From Amyelois transitella (Eukaryota; Arthropoda; Insecta; Lepidoptera; Pyralidae): a stretch of 64,000 nucleotides of DNA. The DNA is taken from positions 2,624,001 to 2,688,000 of the forward strand of contig NC_083526.1 of the NCBI RefSeq assembly GCF_032362555.1, given 5' to 3'. Made by a program: the position numbers and the translations under genes. Below are positions 12,601 through 27,600 of this stretch, piece by piece (position 1 is the stretch's first letter; each line of letters starts with the position of its first letter). Under the pieces are notes generated by a model. It was not told the DNA's origin, did not search any database, and was given only the letters and a program-made list of their open reading frames with translations.

Positions 12601-15600
12601 TATTAATGATATGTAAAGAGCTAATAAAATTCATAACAAATTTCACCTCGTCCAAATTTTGGGTTCACATCAATGGACAATGTCATTAACAAAACAAATG
12701 ACAAATCGGTCGCCATGCCAAATACAAATCAATCCAAAACCATACATACAAATTTGAATAGTCGAGAAGATTGTCCTAGTTTACATATTGCAGTATGAGC
12801 AGAGGAAAACCAACGCGCTGCACAAGGTTGAACCGAAGCGGCTCACGTTACGAATACTGAACGAGATCTTGACCTCCCTTCTGATGTGCATCATCATATA
12901 GATAAAATAGATTACATTTGAGGTCACAAATATATCACGGGGAAATCAGAGCCAGTAGAATAAGAAAAATTTGAAGGCAACTTTCAACAGGTATCGTATA
13001 TTAGATCGTAATATAATCTTCTCTTTCTTTATGTACAGTTGATGTGGAGAATCATAATTTAATTTGTTGATTTGACCGAAAAAATTAAATAATCATGAAA
13101 ATATCTATCTATCTAAGTGCTAAGACTTTGGGTCGTAATCAGATTTACCAGTGTCTTTCGTAATATTAATATTATATATTCCTACAATGAATCAGTATTC
13201 AATTCGTAAAAGTATTCAAAACCACGTTCTACAAGACAGTTCTAGAAAAAAGTGCTAAGACTTTGGGTCGTAATCAGATTTACCAGTGTCTTTCGTAATA
13301 TCAAAAGGTATATTATATATTCCTACAATGAATCAGTGTTCAATTCGTAAAAGAATTCAAAACCACACATAACGTTTGTCAGCACAATGTTTTCACGCGA
13401 AACAAAGAATTCCAATACAAACTGTTGGCGGCTTTGTTCTTTTGTAAATTTTCTTTGTATATCAAATATACCTAATGAGTCACTGGTCGTGGAAGCGGCT
13501 ATCTGCTGACCTTCGTACGTGACATCCTTCGAAACCTTAAGGGCACATCCTTTCCTATTTATTTGAATAGGATAAACAAATGGCGGAAATTGTACTGGGT
13601 ATCTCCAGCTCTGCATTTTGCTTAAAAACATTGTCTGAATGAGGTTATTGATTAAATTTATTGTTTGGTGGTGTGTTCATATTCTTTCATCGATTTTACA
13701 TTAAAATATATAAAGACGAGATTTATAAATGCATATATGTCATAGAACTTTTTTAAAAACTTTAAATTATCAGAATTAAGAGTTATTTGTCCATTTCCAA
13801 GATATGTACACAAACGACTTATTGATGTCATCCAAATAGCCAGCTTCCTGCACCTTTGCTGACCTCTATTAAGATAATGACAATTCTAACTTTGTGGCTT
13901 TATCTGCAATGGTCTTATAGAGGGCGTAGGCTTCTATTAATTCAACTTATAGAAAAGAAGCCTTAAAAAGAAAAACATTACAAACATATTAACGACGATA
14001 TTGCGGTAAAGATAACATATAATCAGGTTGAGACTAAAAATTCTAGAAGTCGTCAGATGAATTACTAGCTTAGTTATTTTTAATATGCTAAAAAAATCTA
14101 TATATAACACTAACGTAATCCAGGTAATAGCTAAGTCATGTTGAATAAAATTTTGAGTACACCACTTAACCTCTTAGTAGGAAATGCTTTAAAAATCTAA
14201 AAATAAAATGTAACAAAAATTCTAATAATTTTCAATAATGCATAACCGATGTACTTTCAAATATATAAGGTAAAAAATTCTAAATTAATAATTCATTTTC
14301 TTGAAGTTATTCTCCTTGTACTACAAATATTAACATACATATACGATGCATTTCTTCTTCTGCTATCGTCTATTTTTTCCATTGTGTTCATGTGCTTGAA
14401 AACGTGACCATTATTTGGAGAGCATATTCTTGTTTTAAAAATGTTAATAGTAATTATTATTATACATTGAGTGCATTTTCTGTAACAGCTTCTATTCTCT
14501 ACTTTGGTATATATATGTTTAAACACGTGAGTTTTTTTTTTGGAAGATCATATTCATGTTTTGTAGATTTTAACATAACAATGTACATATGATGCATGTT
14601 CTCACATATACCATTGATTCTTTTAGTTTGGTATGCGCCGAAATCATCAATTAGACCAAACTTGTAACAAAAATTCTCGCGGTTCGAATACGAAAATTCA
14701 AACTAGAAAAAATTTAGCGATTAAATTTCATATCTGCTACAAATGAATAAAATGTCTATTAGTAAATATTTACAAATACTACACAGGGGATTAAAGTAAG
14801 CTGAATTATTATACCACATAACATGTAGGAAATGTAAGATAATTTCCACAGCCTCAATCGACTGCGGCCGTTATAACGTAAATAATTTTCTTCAATCTAA
14901 TATAGTACTTAGCACATCATGAAATTACCAGATTGATGGCAATTTAGAATCTATTACCACGACATAAGATTCTATGTTAATTAGTTATACATACTCGTAC
15001 ATGGAAATGCAATTGCAAAGTAAATTAATATTTATAAAATTGCTAGTGCCGGTAAATTCAGTGATGCGAATGGTAGCCGTAGTGGAAAAAACATGCGAAT
15101 AACAAATATTCATTAACACATTCATTACGATGTTTTTAAGCGAATTATGACGGCATAGAGTTAAAAAAAAGTACTAAACAGAGTAATAAATGATTTTTTG
15201 ACAAAATAAATAATGAAGGAGCTGTTAAAAAATTATTTACGTCAGTGGCAAAAAGGTCAAAACTTGTACATAATATATATACATACACGTAATAACAATA
15301 GTAACGTTAAGTCATCTCATTGGAAAATGAATAGGAAAATCTTAAATTAGAAGATTAATATGAGGCAATGAATATAGAAGGGACACATATACAATACATG
15401 CCATCCAACATATTCAGATAAAAACTGAATTGCTTGAAATTGTGCAGATGAAAATTTCGATAAAACGCAAGACAATGACTGACTGAATTTTTTTAATCTA
15501 TATATATAAAACTCTTCCGTTACTGAGTGACTGACTGACAGACAACGCACAGTCGAAACTACTGGTCGTAGACAGCTGAAATTTGGAATGTAGGTTCCTT

Positions 15601-18600
15601 GGGATATGTAGGGGAGCACTAAGAAAGGAATTTTGGAAATTCAACCCCCAAGGGGGGGAAAAGGGGTAAAAACGTTTCTATGAAAAATCTTATTCCTTGG
15701 GTTTATAAACTTGAAACTTGGCATGAACACGTACATAGGCAAGTAAATATGTTTGACATTATAAGTTTTTTCAAACTACCCTCCAATCGTGATTTAGGGG
15801 GTGCGAATGGGTGACTGATTTATTAACGCACAGCCGAAACCGCTCGGTATAGGAGTCTGAGATTTTGAACAGAGGTTCCTTTAGTAACATAAGTGAGCAC
15901 CAAGAAGGGATTTTTGAAATGTCAACCCCCAAGGGGGGGAAACGGGATAAACTGAGCCGGGGCTGCGGGAAAGTTCTAACGAGATACCGTGGCCCCGGAA
16001 CGCAAAGGGCAACTGAAGGAACGAGGTGGGTTTTAGTCAGTAAAAGTCTGACACTCCCTTCCGTTCCACCCAGAGCGGGAGAGGTCATTTGATGATTTCC
16101 CATCCTTAAAAAAAAGACTTTGTATGACAACTTTCAGTCGTCTCTTTAACATACATAATAACATACATAATTATGTACATACATGCATAACATTAATAAC
16201 ATCACGCCTTTAAATCCCTATTTTGTGTTAACACTACCCATACAAACAGCTACGAAATTTGTCCGCATCCATTTTCACCTAAATTCTTAACGTTAATGAG
16301 ATTTACTTTTTATTATCAGGTCAACCTAATAGCCTCACATGTACGTATAACTTCGTAAGAATTTTCTTTCAACTCCTAACCGTTGAGGAGTTGTACCTTC
16401 CATCATCAGCTCATTCACATGGGATGATGACTATCAGACGCAAATACTTAAACAGATCTATGAAATTGTCAAAAACGTAATTGCCTGTAAATTTGAGGTT
16501 TGCCCTTGATTTCCCTGGAATACCATCATCAGATCCTGACTAGGTAACAACGGGACCAACTTGAAAGTATACTCTACCGAACAAAAAAAGAATCACGTAA
16601 ATCGGTCCATAAATCTCGGTATGCATAAATAAAACACCAGAATTTTATTTTCTATTAACTATCACGAGTTGTCTCGATGCTCGATAGATGGCGTTGGCAT
16701 CGAGATAGATCGCGCTATGGTTTCGTTACCGTCATTTAGCTAGGTAGCGTAAAATATTTTAATTTATCGTGTAATTTTAGCAGCGCCCCTAGCGGACATA
16801 CGCGAAACTACATATAGTATTACACACTACAAATATTTTGATTTGAATTTATTATTCGTTTGATTCATTAACTTTTAACTTGACTTATTTAACTTATTTT
16901 ACTCTCTATTTCAGTTAATTTTTGATTTGTTGATTAGATTTGATATTTTTGATAGTGATAGGTGTCGAAGTGCGAGAAGTCTTAAATATTGGTTAGTAAA
17001 AAATACGTATCAGTTGCGGAAAGCAGGATGGCACTAAATAGGATGGGATGGGACAGGATAGGACTGGACGGGGCAGGACGGGACACAACAGGTTGGGACG
17101 GGACGGAACAGAACGAGAAGAGACGGGACAAGACGGGAGAAGCCATATGAATTTAAACCAAATATAAACATAAAACAGCCCCGCACGATACGGGATAAAA
17201 AAATGGGTGAAATTTTATGGCGTATCCTTATAATATAAATACATTTGCGCGGGCGAAGCCGCGGGCAAAAGCTAGTTAGGCATAAAGAAGAAGACCGAGA
17301 AAGATTTGAAATAAACAATGCAAGTGCAAATGTAGGCAGACAGAATAGCAGATAAAACGATAACATTAGAACATCTAACTAGTTTTTTTTTCTACAGTAA
17401 AGTCTGGAAATGCTGAAGGCCATACCAACAAAAGGATGTAGAATTCTCAGTTGTATCCGCCTAATGCCTCATTGTACGAAATCTCGAAGAGACGTTCCTG
17501 CGTAAATTGCTAATTGAATTAATTGGCCATATCTATCAACGCCTTCAAAAGATTTCCACCCTTGACAAACATAACTTGTCTTATTTTTAACGATTTACTT
17601 TATGACAAGTTTCGGTGACCGAAGTTACTAGCTATGACAAGAAGAACAGCCTCTACATAACTAGTAGGCGGATTGGTTTACTTATTTAGTTGAGAATGAG
17701 ATATTTAAAGCCATCAATAATAGGAAAGTAGTGTTTAAGATTATATGGACGATGTGGGTGTGAACCGAAATTATGCTCCAGTCGCAATCAAAAATACATG
17801 GTTATGATGTAGTTCAAGATAGATTTAACAAACACTAAACAAAACCCTTGTGCCGACTAAACCGTGATCCTTTTGTTCCTTTATATCGGTTTCTGATTAT
17901 TCTATATCTGTGGTTACTGACAAAAGTTTAAATTAATAAAAAGTAATGATGAGCGAAACACATGCGGAGAACAATAGCTTATTTGAAAATGATGAAACAA
18001 AAAGCGGCATTACGGAACCGCACGATGACACTGATAACACAACATGTGAGAAGTGCGAACAAAGGCATTTGTGCCTAAGATAGTACAACGACTTTGTTGT
18101 TAGTGATCTCCCTCTTTTTAATGTAAAGATCATGGCTGTTACTAAGATCTTGATCCATAGGTGGCTTTAGATTTTATTAAAAGTTATTACGAGTATGTTG
18201 ATATTAGATTTTCAGTAAATAACTTAGAATAATAAGTTAGGCCATGTTGCATTTCTTTTTCTAGGTAGCTCGTGATAACTATTTGTTTTTATCGTCCACA
18301 ATACTTTAGCCCTCTCCGTGTGAACGACAACAATAACCGGGACGGTATCAATTTAATAATGTAACATAAACATCAATGGCAATGTTAACCTGCTTTTAAA
18401 AACTATTTTCACATATTCTCCCAACACAGTTTGATGAAAAATACCTAAATTAGCAACTAGCGCAACGAGATTTCTCAATGCATCAACAATTTGTGTCAAC
18501 CGTCACCTTATCATGGCCAGTTTCCATTTTAAGCTGAAATTAGTTAAATATTTTATAAAAACTGTAATTAACCTAATTACTATGAAGACAAATATGCCGC

Positions 18601-21600
18601 ATGATATTTTTCTGTCGTACTTAATACTACTTGAGTTATTTAACGATAAAAGAGATAACAGATATAGTAGATAATCAGTTAATAACTCGATAATATCACT
18701 CATAATGGTGTGATTTTATTTCTTAGGATTACAATGCAAAATAGTCTTAGGTTTTATTTTCAATTTTTTAATCGTTCATTGATAACTTTCAATCATTTTT
18801 CACCATTTCCAAATTCACTTTCACATGTTCCAATAACCGATAATCATGTTCTATTATATTCTAACATTTTGAAAGAAAAAGGAAGAGTTCCTTCTCAAAT
18901 AATTTTTTTGAGAAATTAATTCTAACGTTTCAAGTTTTTCTTTAGCCAAATTTCTTTTTTACATATTGTTAACCGTAGTTAAATCAATCGATTTAAGACA
19001 TCACTACATTTATCGACACAAGAAAGTAGAAAATGTCTGCCAATGTTCTGGCAGACATTTTCTACATGTTTCCTGACAAATAAATAGTTTTTTAAAGTAC
19101 CTATATTATTAATCTTTTAACGATACTGTTACACATAAATAAGCAAAGATGAACCGCACCGCACCAGCACAGCCGCCGGTGTATTTGAGTACCAACCTGC
19201 CGCGAATGAATGGTATTCGGCACACCTACTTTCGTGGCAACGTATACGAATACGTCGCGTTTGCGTACGTACGTACGTACGCTACTAAATCGAACGCCCG
19301 AAAATTATAAAGATGGTGTGTCAAATTGAACAGTAGTTTTTCCGTCAATGTTTTATAGAAATTTGAAATATGTGACGGGGTTACACGGGGTGAAGGCATG
19401 TTGAAGGAGTGCCTAATAAAGATTTAAGAAATTGTTAAATTTTTGTGATAAAACCCTAATAGTTTGCATTCACTTCTGACAGTAGTGCCGTTTAGTTCCC
19501 GGCACCGATATAAACCACCCTATCTTTTACTTAAAAGGCGACTAAACAATAGCTTATAAACTTGGGATTCTTCATTAAGCCTAACAACTCAACGTGGCCT
19601 ATCAGACTTTCAAGCCTGCTGGCTCTGTCTACCCCGTAAGGGATATAGACGTGATGAATGTTTGTGTGTCTGACAGCTATAAAAGAGCTGGACTATATGA
19701 TACATCAAGCAGTCCTTTTGCAGCATTACTTTTAAACACAATTTTTGTAAAGAAAATAAACAAGCGAACATTTTCAGGCATGGCAAAGAGACGGCGCCCC
19801 ACGTATACAAATAGTATTTTAAACTTAGTTAGTAACTTATACTAAAGAAATAATAATAAAATAACTCAACACAACAGCGTAAGTCATATTTATATATATC
19901 TTTGAAATCAATACTCTTACTGTAAGGAGTAGAATTAAATCTTTATCAAAAAAATAATTCAGTATTTAAAAAAAAAAGGAATATTTCTCATAATTCCTTG
20001 AATAGCGCAAAGAGAGCATTAGGAACTATTTATTCTTCTTGAAAACAACCAAGCAACTAAAAAAAATTGCAAAACATTCCGCTTAGTCGGAAATAAAAGG
20101 ACGATCATCAGTACCCTATGTCAATGAAATAAAAACTAAAATTGAATGTACGCCTTCCATATTATGTATGAATATAGTATTTATTTCCTGTATATGATAA
20201 AAAAAGGTTCAACGAGCATTAATCAGTACGCAACAAGATAATATTTAAATATGCGCAGATTTCAAACATTGAAATAGCTGGGGTTATCAATAGGTTTTCT
20301 CAAAATAGGCCGATAATAATACCGTATCTATGAAGTAAATAGACAACTATGGAAAATAAAGTAATCATATCCTAAATAATTTCATTACTGCGAAAGTAAG
20401 TTTGTTTGTTTGTAAATTCGTTACGTATTATGTACTGAACCAAAAAGTGGAGAAGAACACAGGGACATAGCTTTCATCCCGATAAATACCTTAGTTCCCG
20501 TGGGATTTGCAAAAACCATGTATTATTTTGTGGGTTGCACCAAATTGGCGCTGGTGGAGTATAAACTAGTAATATTTAAATTTCAAATAATTATAATGCA
20601 TTTTCTATTTACCGAATAAACATTTTGATATTTTTCATATTCATATAGGTATATTTCTTTTAATTTTAGTATTTACTAAACATACAACATATGTATTTTA
20701 GTACTTGATAAAAGTTAAAATTTAGCTATTACTCTTCAAAATTTAATTACTAATGTATTTTATACTCGTGTAAACAAACAATTTCTTAAAAATGTACCGA
20801 AATAAGCATAATAGTTTTTGCAATGAAATAATATTCTGCAATACTTAAAATAACGTCCAAATTCACGGGTCTTCCTTGTCTGCGTGGGCAAAGTACAAAA
20901 CTCAGTGTTAGCACGAAAAATATCTGCAATCGTTTTTATTTAACGTACGCAAATATTGTTTCAAGTATCACAAAGATCTTATTATTCTTAGCTTTACGCA
21001 AAATCATCTGGATGTGTTTCATAGCAAATTAAGCGGTTTGTATAGAAAACTATTCCCCTGGGCCATCTCCTCGATTTATACAATTAACGTGAGAATACGG
21101 TTTATACTCGTAGAAACCCTAGATTCTAGAAGCCCATTTGGAAAACCATACATTTTTACGTAAAAAAATATCATCGCCCTGTTTGTCTATGATATGTTTT
21201 TTTTAGATTTCTCTTATTACATTTATAATTATCTCGAAACTGAGTTTATTTATAAGTAAGTTTTTGTACACGTTTCTGCCTGAAACCAGTTTGCAAATTA
21301 CTGATCATGGCTGCGCAGTTAATTTTTAAGATATAATTTTCATTGAAAATATGGCTAGAACATTAAAAAGCTATACTGGTATATTAAAGAGACAATTTTT
21401 TTGCAATGTACCTCATAAATGACAATTATGTGTGTTTTAATAATTACAAGGTAAACCTAATTTTTGTGCTTCTAATTTACTTCTTGACCTGGATTACCTT
21501 AAAATATACGAGTATTTCCACATTTATGAACTTCATATATCATATGCGCCCATCAACAAGTGCGAAATATGACGAAACTTTTCTCCGATAGTCGTTTTGC

Positions 21601-24600
21601 CTATGAAGCGGTTTCAAAAAAATATATATTTCGTTGACGTATGGTTCGGTGATAAAAATTTCTATCAGTTGAATGCCAGAGGACAAAAAAATGTGTTGTC
21701 AAATTGCTCGTAGGCGCAACGATAGTCCAATTATAGTTTCAGACTCAATATGATATTTTTCGCTTAAAACAAAGTGTCCCGTTGGTTAAATGCTCTGATT
21801 TTCAGAGCTTTACTTGTTCCAAGAATCCAGAAATAAGTATTCTTCATCAACTCACCCTTGATATAGGTGCACATCTCGAGCAAGCCAGGCCGGCGGGGGG
21901 TCTGGTCACTGGTTGGGGGGCAGACACCACCGTCGTCTCCTTCACCCGGTACAGGGCGTTTGAGCGATTCTGTTGGTACAAAAGATGAAGATATGACATC
22001 TGTTGATACTAATAAATGAATATGTATTGGACAAATTCCAAAGATTGAGCGTAAGGAGTCGGAAACTTGAGTTATGTGAACGATTTAATGAAGATAGTCA
22101 CTATGAAGATATTGCATCTATTAGTACAAGTTGGTGTCAAAAGTTATTAATTGAACAAATTACATATATTCCAATAGATAAATAAGGACTCGCTAATTAC
22201 GTGGAGTCGTTCAGTGGTATTAAGAGTATGCTTAGAGGAGATGAAAGGTTCACCAGTTAAAATACCAGACAGGCTGCCTCTTGAGTAATACATTATATAG
22301 TAACACATATGTCTTTAAAATATCTGCTAAATAACGATAACGAAAAGATTTGAAGATAGAAATAAAAAAAATTACATACCGCGTCCACTATACATTTGAA
22401 AAGAAAACAGGCCACGAATAACCAAAATAATTCAACTGTTAGCCAGTGATCACTGATCATAATTAAATAACAGAAAATATAAAACATGAAGACGTGTTAC
22501 TTTGTAAAAATAATTACGAGATTCAAAAGAATATAAATTTTCACTGCATTTTAGTCAATTTAGTAGAGATTCATTGAAATGTATAGTGTATTTTGGTTGA
22601 CATAAACAGATCAAAGTGACATTTAAGAGTCTTGTCTTATTGACAATAGATACGATAGTTACAAAAAAAATCTCTTTCAAGATAGTAACCTTCTCCTTTA
22701 TTAATACCCTCGACACTGAAAAACTGTTCTATACTAAATAAAATAATATAATATTACAGAATAGAAAATTGGCTAACATTGCTCCGAACTACAAAAATTA
22801 TCGAAATAATAATAGTGCAAATAAAAATATTCATATCTAAGAGATAGACATCCACGTAATGATTTTAGATACAACAAAACTCCAGGTAAACATTCCTTTC
22901 TATAAAAAAGAAAGAGTTTGTCTCATTCATACTGCATAAGAAAAAGATAGAAGATATAAAAACGAGCTACATAATAACTTCAATCATAATAATGAATATA
23001 AAAGACAAGCAAACGCAACATTCGAGGAAAATGGAGTAACAGTTAATTGTATTTCAAAATTTGTGTAATAGCCAAAAAATTTCTTACATAATTGGATAGC
23101 GTGATAAGACATAAGAAGTGACTATGAAACCGTAATGGTTACTACACACATAATGAGCGGTTAGTGTAAGATATGACATCTATTTTAATGATACAGTCAA
23201 GACAAGAGATTAAACTTGAGTATGTTATCATTTTGACGTCAACAAGTGCAATTTAAAATCAAAGGGACATAATGTGATAAATACAGCAAGAGGCTGTGAG
23301 CGGCCTCTTGTAGAAAAGTTTGGAAATAAATAAATTTAGTATAGAAAGTCTTGACCAATAAGAAGTGCGTTCTAAAAATGCACTGATAATGATGTTTAGT
23401 ATAAAAAAAATATAATTTTGCATACGAGCTCATTTCATTTACTAATGATTCAAACTCTTCTCCTTAATTTTCTCATCAAACTAAAACATTGCTGACATAT
23501 AATTCGACCATTACTAACATTAAAGTAATTAAGAGTTAATTTAGGTCACGATACAACGATAACTGTTTCAAAATGGCGCTAAGTTACCAATTAATGAGGG
23601 GAAAACTACCAAAAATAAATCAGTATATTTATTATTTACTTTTGATATTGTATAACTGGATTAGTTTACTACTTAAGAACAGAAATACAATATTGACAGA
23701 TAAATACTAATATAAAAAGGTGTATTAATTTACACCTAGATCCTATGAGAATTCATTTGCTTTCTCAAAGATTCTATGTCTCATTTTCGACAACAAAATA
23801 TCTTCTTAATTATTTTACAAAACACTGCAGTGTACAAATACTCACTGTTATTTCAGTGTCCAACTTGGAGTACACATTCTGCGGCCGCCTGCGCACGCGC
23901 ACAGCCTGTCTTAGAGAGCTGCTCGTGTCCCGGGTGCCGCCGCACCACCCGCCGACGCGTTCGCCGACCACCTCCAGCATGTCGGCGACGCGGCTGTAAC
24001 AATACACAACGCTGTTGATGAGAATTATTTTAAAACGATAAATAATCATAAGAAAAAGAAGTCACCCAATAACCAAATGAAAAGACACAAGGATAGAGTA
24101 AATTTGGCGATGGATATAAATTAGAGGGAACTAGATGATGCCTATGTGATGAGGTAGAGTTGAAAGAAAATAGGGAATAGAGAAGGAAAAGTCAACAAAC
24201 AGAAGAAGAAATATTTTTTATATAAAGGTTACACAAAAAAAATACAAGAATTATTAACCAATTAATATTAAATTAAAGAGAAGAAAAAAAATCCTATACA
24301 TGAAAAGCGTACAATTTCAAGTAATGCAAAGCTACTTCTGTACATTTTTTTCGTATAACTTTTCTGTTCTATTCGTCATCATTACAAATTATAATTTCTC
24401 TGAAACAAAAACGACAACTTATATAAATCATTTATTGAAATTGCGACTTATTACTAATAGTAATTTGCAAAATCATGTATTATGTTTAATTTTACTTCAT
24501 CTTTTTCAATATTAATATGTAAGTGTTATATTGCAAAACTTTCTATTCAAGACAATTGATATTTATAAAATAGGCATTCTAATATATATCATATTCAATG

Positions 24601-27600
24601 GCGGTTATATCGATGTGTAACAAGTGAAAGATAAACATTTACATTGCTATATTACTCAACAAATTTGTTGAATCAAACGATACTGAATAGAAAACCAGTT
24701 TGCAGTTTCAGCAAAGGCGAGGCATGACATAAATATTACCCTTACCTGAATGCTAAACTTTATATTTTAAAATTAATTTCTAGACATTAAAGTACTGTAT
24801 TCAATTATCAGTAAATAAAACACAACAATGAAGATCGTTAATCCAAAACAGAAGAACGATACAGGGCCATGGAAATTAACATAAAATTCGTCAACACGAA
24901 AGAGAAATAAGGGCCAAGGAAAAATGTTGCAGGTGCAAGTGTACTTGTACTGATATCGGAAGAGGTTAAAAATACATTACGAGAAAATTGTTCTTCAAAT
25001 TTTGAAGATGTTAATCATGAACCCCAAGTTTAACACTGAAGAGAATAAAATGAAATAAACGACAATTCAATCGCAAATTAGTTCAAACGGATAAGAACCA
25101 AAATAAACACATTGCGTAACTGTAAACTCTGCCACGCTCGCGCATTTGACGTGACATGTTTATCGAATTGTGTGAAGCTCACAAAAATTGATGCGAAGAA
25201 TTTTGTAGTAAATAAATATCTTTTATTTTCAGACAAAAAAATCCATAGAAAAGTTAGTAGTACTTACACTATGTTAGTAAACATTTAGTAGTACTTATAG
25301 ACTGAACACCAGGTTCGTCATAGCTGCGTTGAAATAAAGATATTGTTGATTTCACTCGGTATACAAAAGGCTTACAAATTGGTCGAAATAAAATAAGTTT
25401 TAAAAATGACTCTTCGTCTGTCTCTGGGTAGGAGTGAAGATGATAGGAACATTTATGATTACTTAAATTTATAGTTTGAAATATTCTTTTCTGAGAATGT
25501 AAGCCAAACGATCAAATAACAAGGTATTTATAAGATATCTTTAGAAATAGAACGCAGAATACACATTAAAAACATATTATTGCGTTACAACTTTTACAAT
25601 CAATCGTAGAGATATCTTTGTTTTAAGTTTTTTGTCTAATCCCTTTTATATTTATATCGTCAACTACACGACTTAGGTACCTATAAAGTCACATCCTATC
25701 AAACGAAATGTAAACAATTTCAATAAATAGTGTAAAGGGTTTATAATCTAGATAATAATGTTAAATTTCGTGCTTTGTTTTAATTGTCAGTTAGTTTGAC
25801 AATAAACAGGTAAGAAATTATTGAATCCAATTCATCTATAGGTAGGTGACACACTGCATGTTGGTCTGTAAATACCTACAGCAACTATAAAATCCAAACC
25901 ACTTCGAAGCCAGTAAATGAGTTTTATTCGGATTTCAGTTTTTTTTTGGCCTTTTAATAACCCTTATCAACTAGCTGTCATTACCTTAAGTCTATTTTGG
26001 ATTGGATTATCTCAAACAAGTACTTGATACTTCATCGGATTATAATAGTTGGATTAAAATGACAACACTGGAATTTAGAGATTAGATAGATTACTTGTTA
26101 TGTTTAAAATGTTTTCGGCGACATGTTTTGTTCAATGTGTCTAGCGGCAATAGGTCCTATTTATTAGTTACATATATTAATTTATATCTAATTACGATAC
26201 TAAGAATTGATTGAAAATTTTAAGTTGACAATAGATTACTTTATAAAATACCATTTATTTAACAATGTTAGCTAAATATTAACAAAACCCGTGTAATAAA
26301 AACGAGCTTAAGAATTTCATAATTGTGGCTTTACTGGTATACTGTATAGTTAGTGACCCTATTCAATTAGAAGAAAAAAAACACATGGCAGCCGGTAGGG
26401 TTGGTATTTTGTTCCACAAACCATCGCGTTACACTGTAATTGACTGTTACTTGGCACATTTTTGGGCAGTAATAAAGTAACAAAATACTAGAAATCTGAC
26501 GAAACAGACCAAACCTAAATAAAACTTAAATTAATAAACAAAAAAAAGGAATGCATATAGAAAAACAATGTTTAACAAAAATTTATTAAGTATGCAAAAT
26601 TTGTAAAATGAAAAAAAGATTACAAAGCATAATTTTACCTTTATTTGTAGGATTCGTTAATCATAAATATTTCAATTTTTTTTCATTTCATTCTTCATTA
26701 ATAAAATACACACTTTAATCAATAGATTTCTATATTTATTTGATTAAATAATGAGGGTATTTATAATATCACGGTATTTGTAATATCTTTTATTTATTTA
26801 CAAATTGTAACGTTAATTTCAACTTTTAGATACTTAACTACCTATCCACTTTATCATTGGGTAGGTAGGTAGATTTGGCATGTTTTTAAAAGTATGATGT
26901 TAGATACTTTTCATTTCGCCAATAAAATAAGGCTCTGAAGTAGAACGACTGTGTAGAATTATTCCTTTTGTTTTAAAGCTGATTTTATATTAGCATTATC
27001 TGAATGAAGGCCATTTCATAATGTGAGCTAAAGTAGCAGATAAACAAAAGAGCTAAAGCATAAGCCGTTGACCGGCACGATACATACATACATACATAAA
27101 ATCACGCCTTCTTTCCCGGCGGGTTGGGCAGAGACTACATCTCTTCACTTGCCACGATCTCTGGATACTTCTATGGTTTAATCCACATTCATACCGGCGT
27201 GATATTTTAAATTTAAAAAATAATGTACTCAAATAAGTATGTATAAAACCGTAAATAATCCTTTTGAGAGATCTTTGGTATTAAAAGAAAACGTGTTACT
27301 TTTATGGCACCTTATAAAATACGCAAAGTAACCTCTAAAGCTTGCTCTTAACGGTAAAAATAAAAATTAATAAAAAAAATAAAAGTGTTAATTTCTAACA
27401 TGTTTCTTAAGGAAAAACCATAAATTTAAATAAAATTTGTTCAAAACACAGAAAACCGTTAACTCAGAAAAAAATTTGTTCTAAACACAGAGTGATTAAG
27501 CCAAAATGTGCCACCAACCTTGAAGTAAAGAACCAGTACAGCAAAGCGGTGAAGATTGCCAGTTCGGCGGCACCGCTGGCCACCCTGACATGCTCCACCA

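Larger units (their letters stand above)
4765..21855 (-). other. GPAT1 intron 3, about 17 kb
   Basis: Bounded by the exon 3 donor and exon 4 acceptor. Holds SINE-like copies (4862, 8622, 19485), a 2.5-kb TIR element (5591-8103) with a nested Helitron-like element (6908-7176), a 135-bp tandem duplication (13115-13366), Helitron-like sequence (15497-15960; end at 17275), a GGGAC-type minisatellite (17035-17125) and a perfect hairpin (19026-19065). The stretches 8811-13114, 13370-15496, 17276-19025, 19669-20384 and 20577-21855 are AT-rich with no coding signal I can support. Confidence 0.75.

Noticed and set aside
14293-14592. Opposing ORFs of 77 and 66 codons
   Set aside because: Reverse-complementary frames over AT-rich DNA without motifs.
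15771-16130. 119- and 75-codon ORFs on opposite strands
   Set aside because: Both lie in Helitron-like repeated sequence, and the residues follow the repeat composition rather than a protein family.
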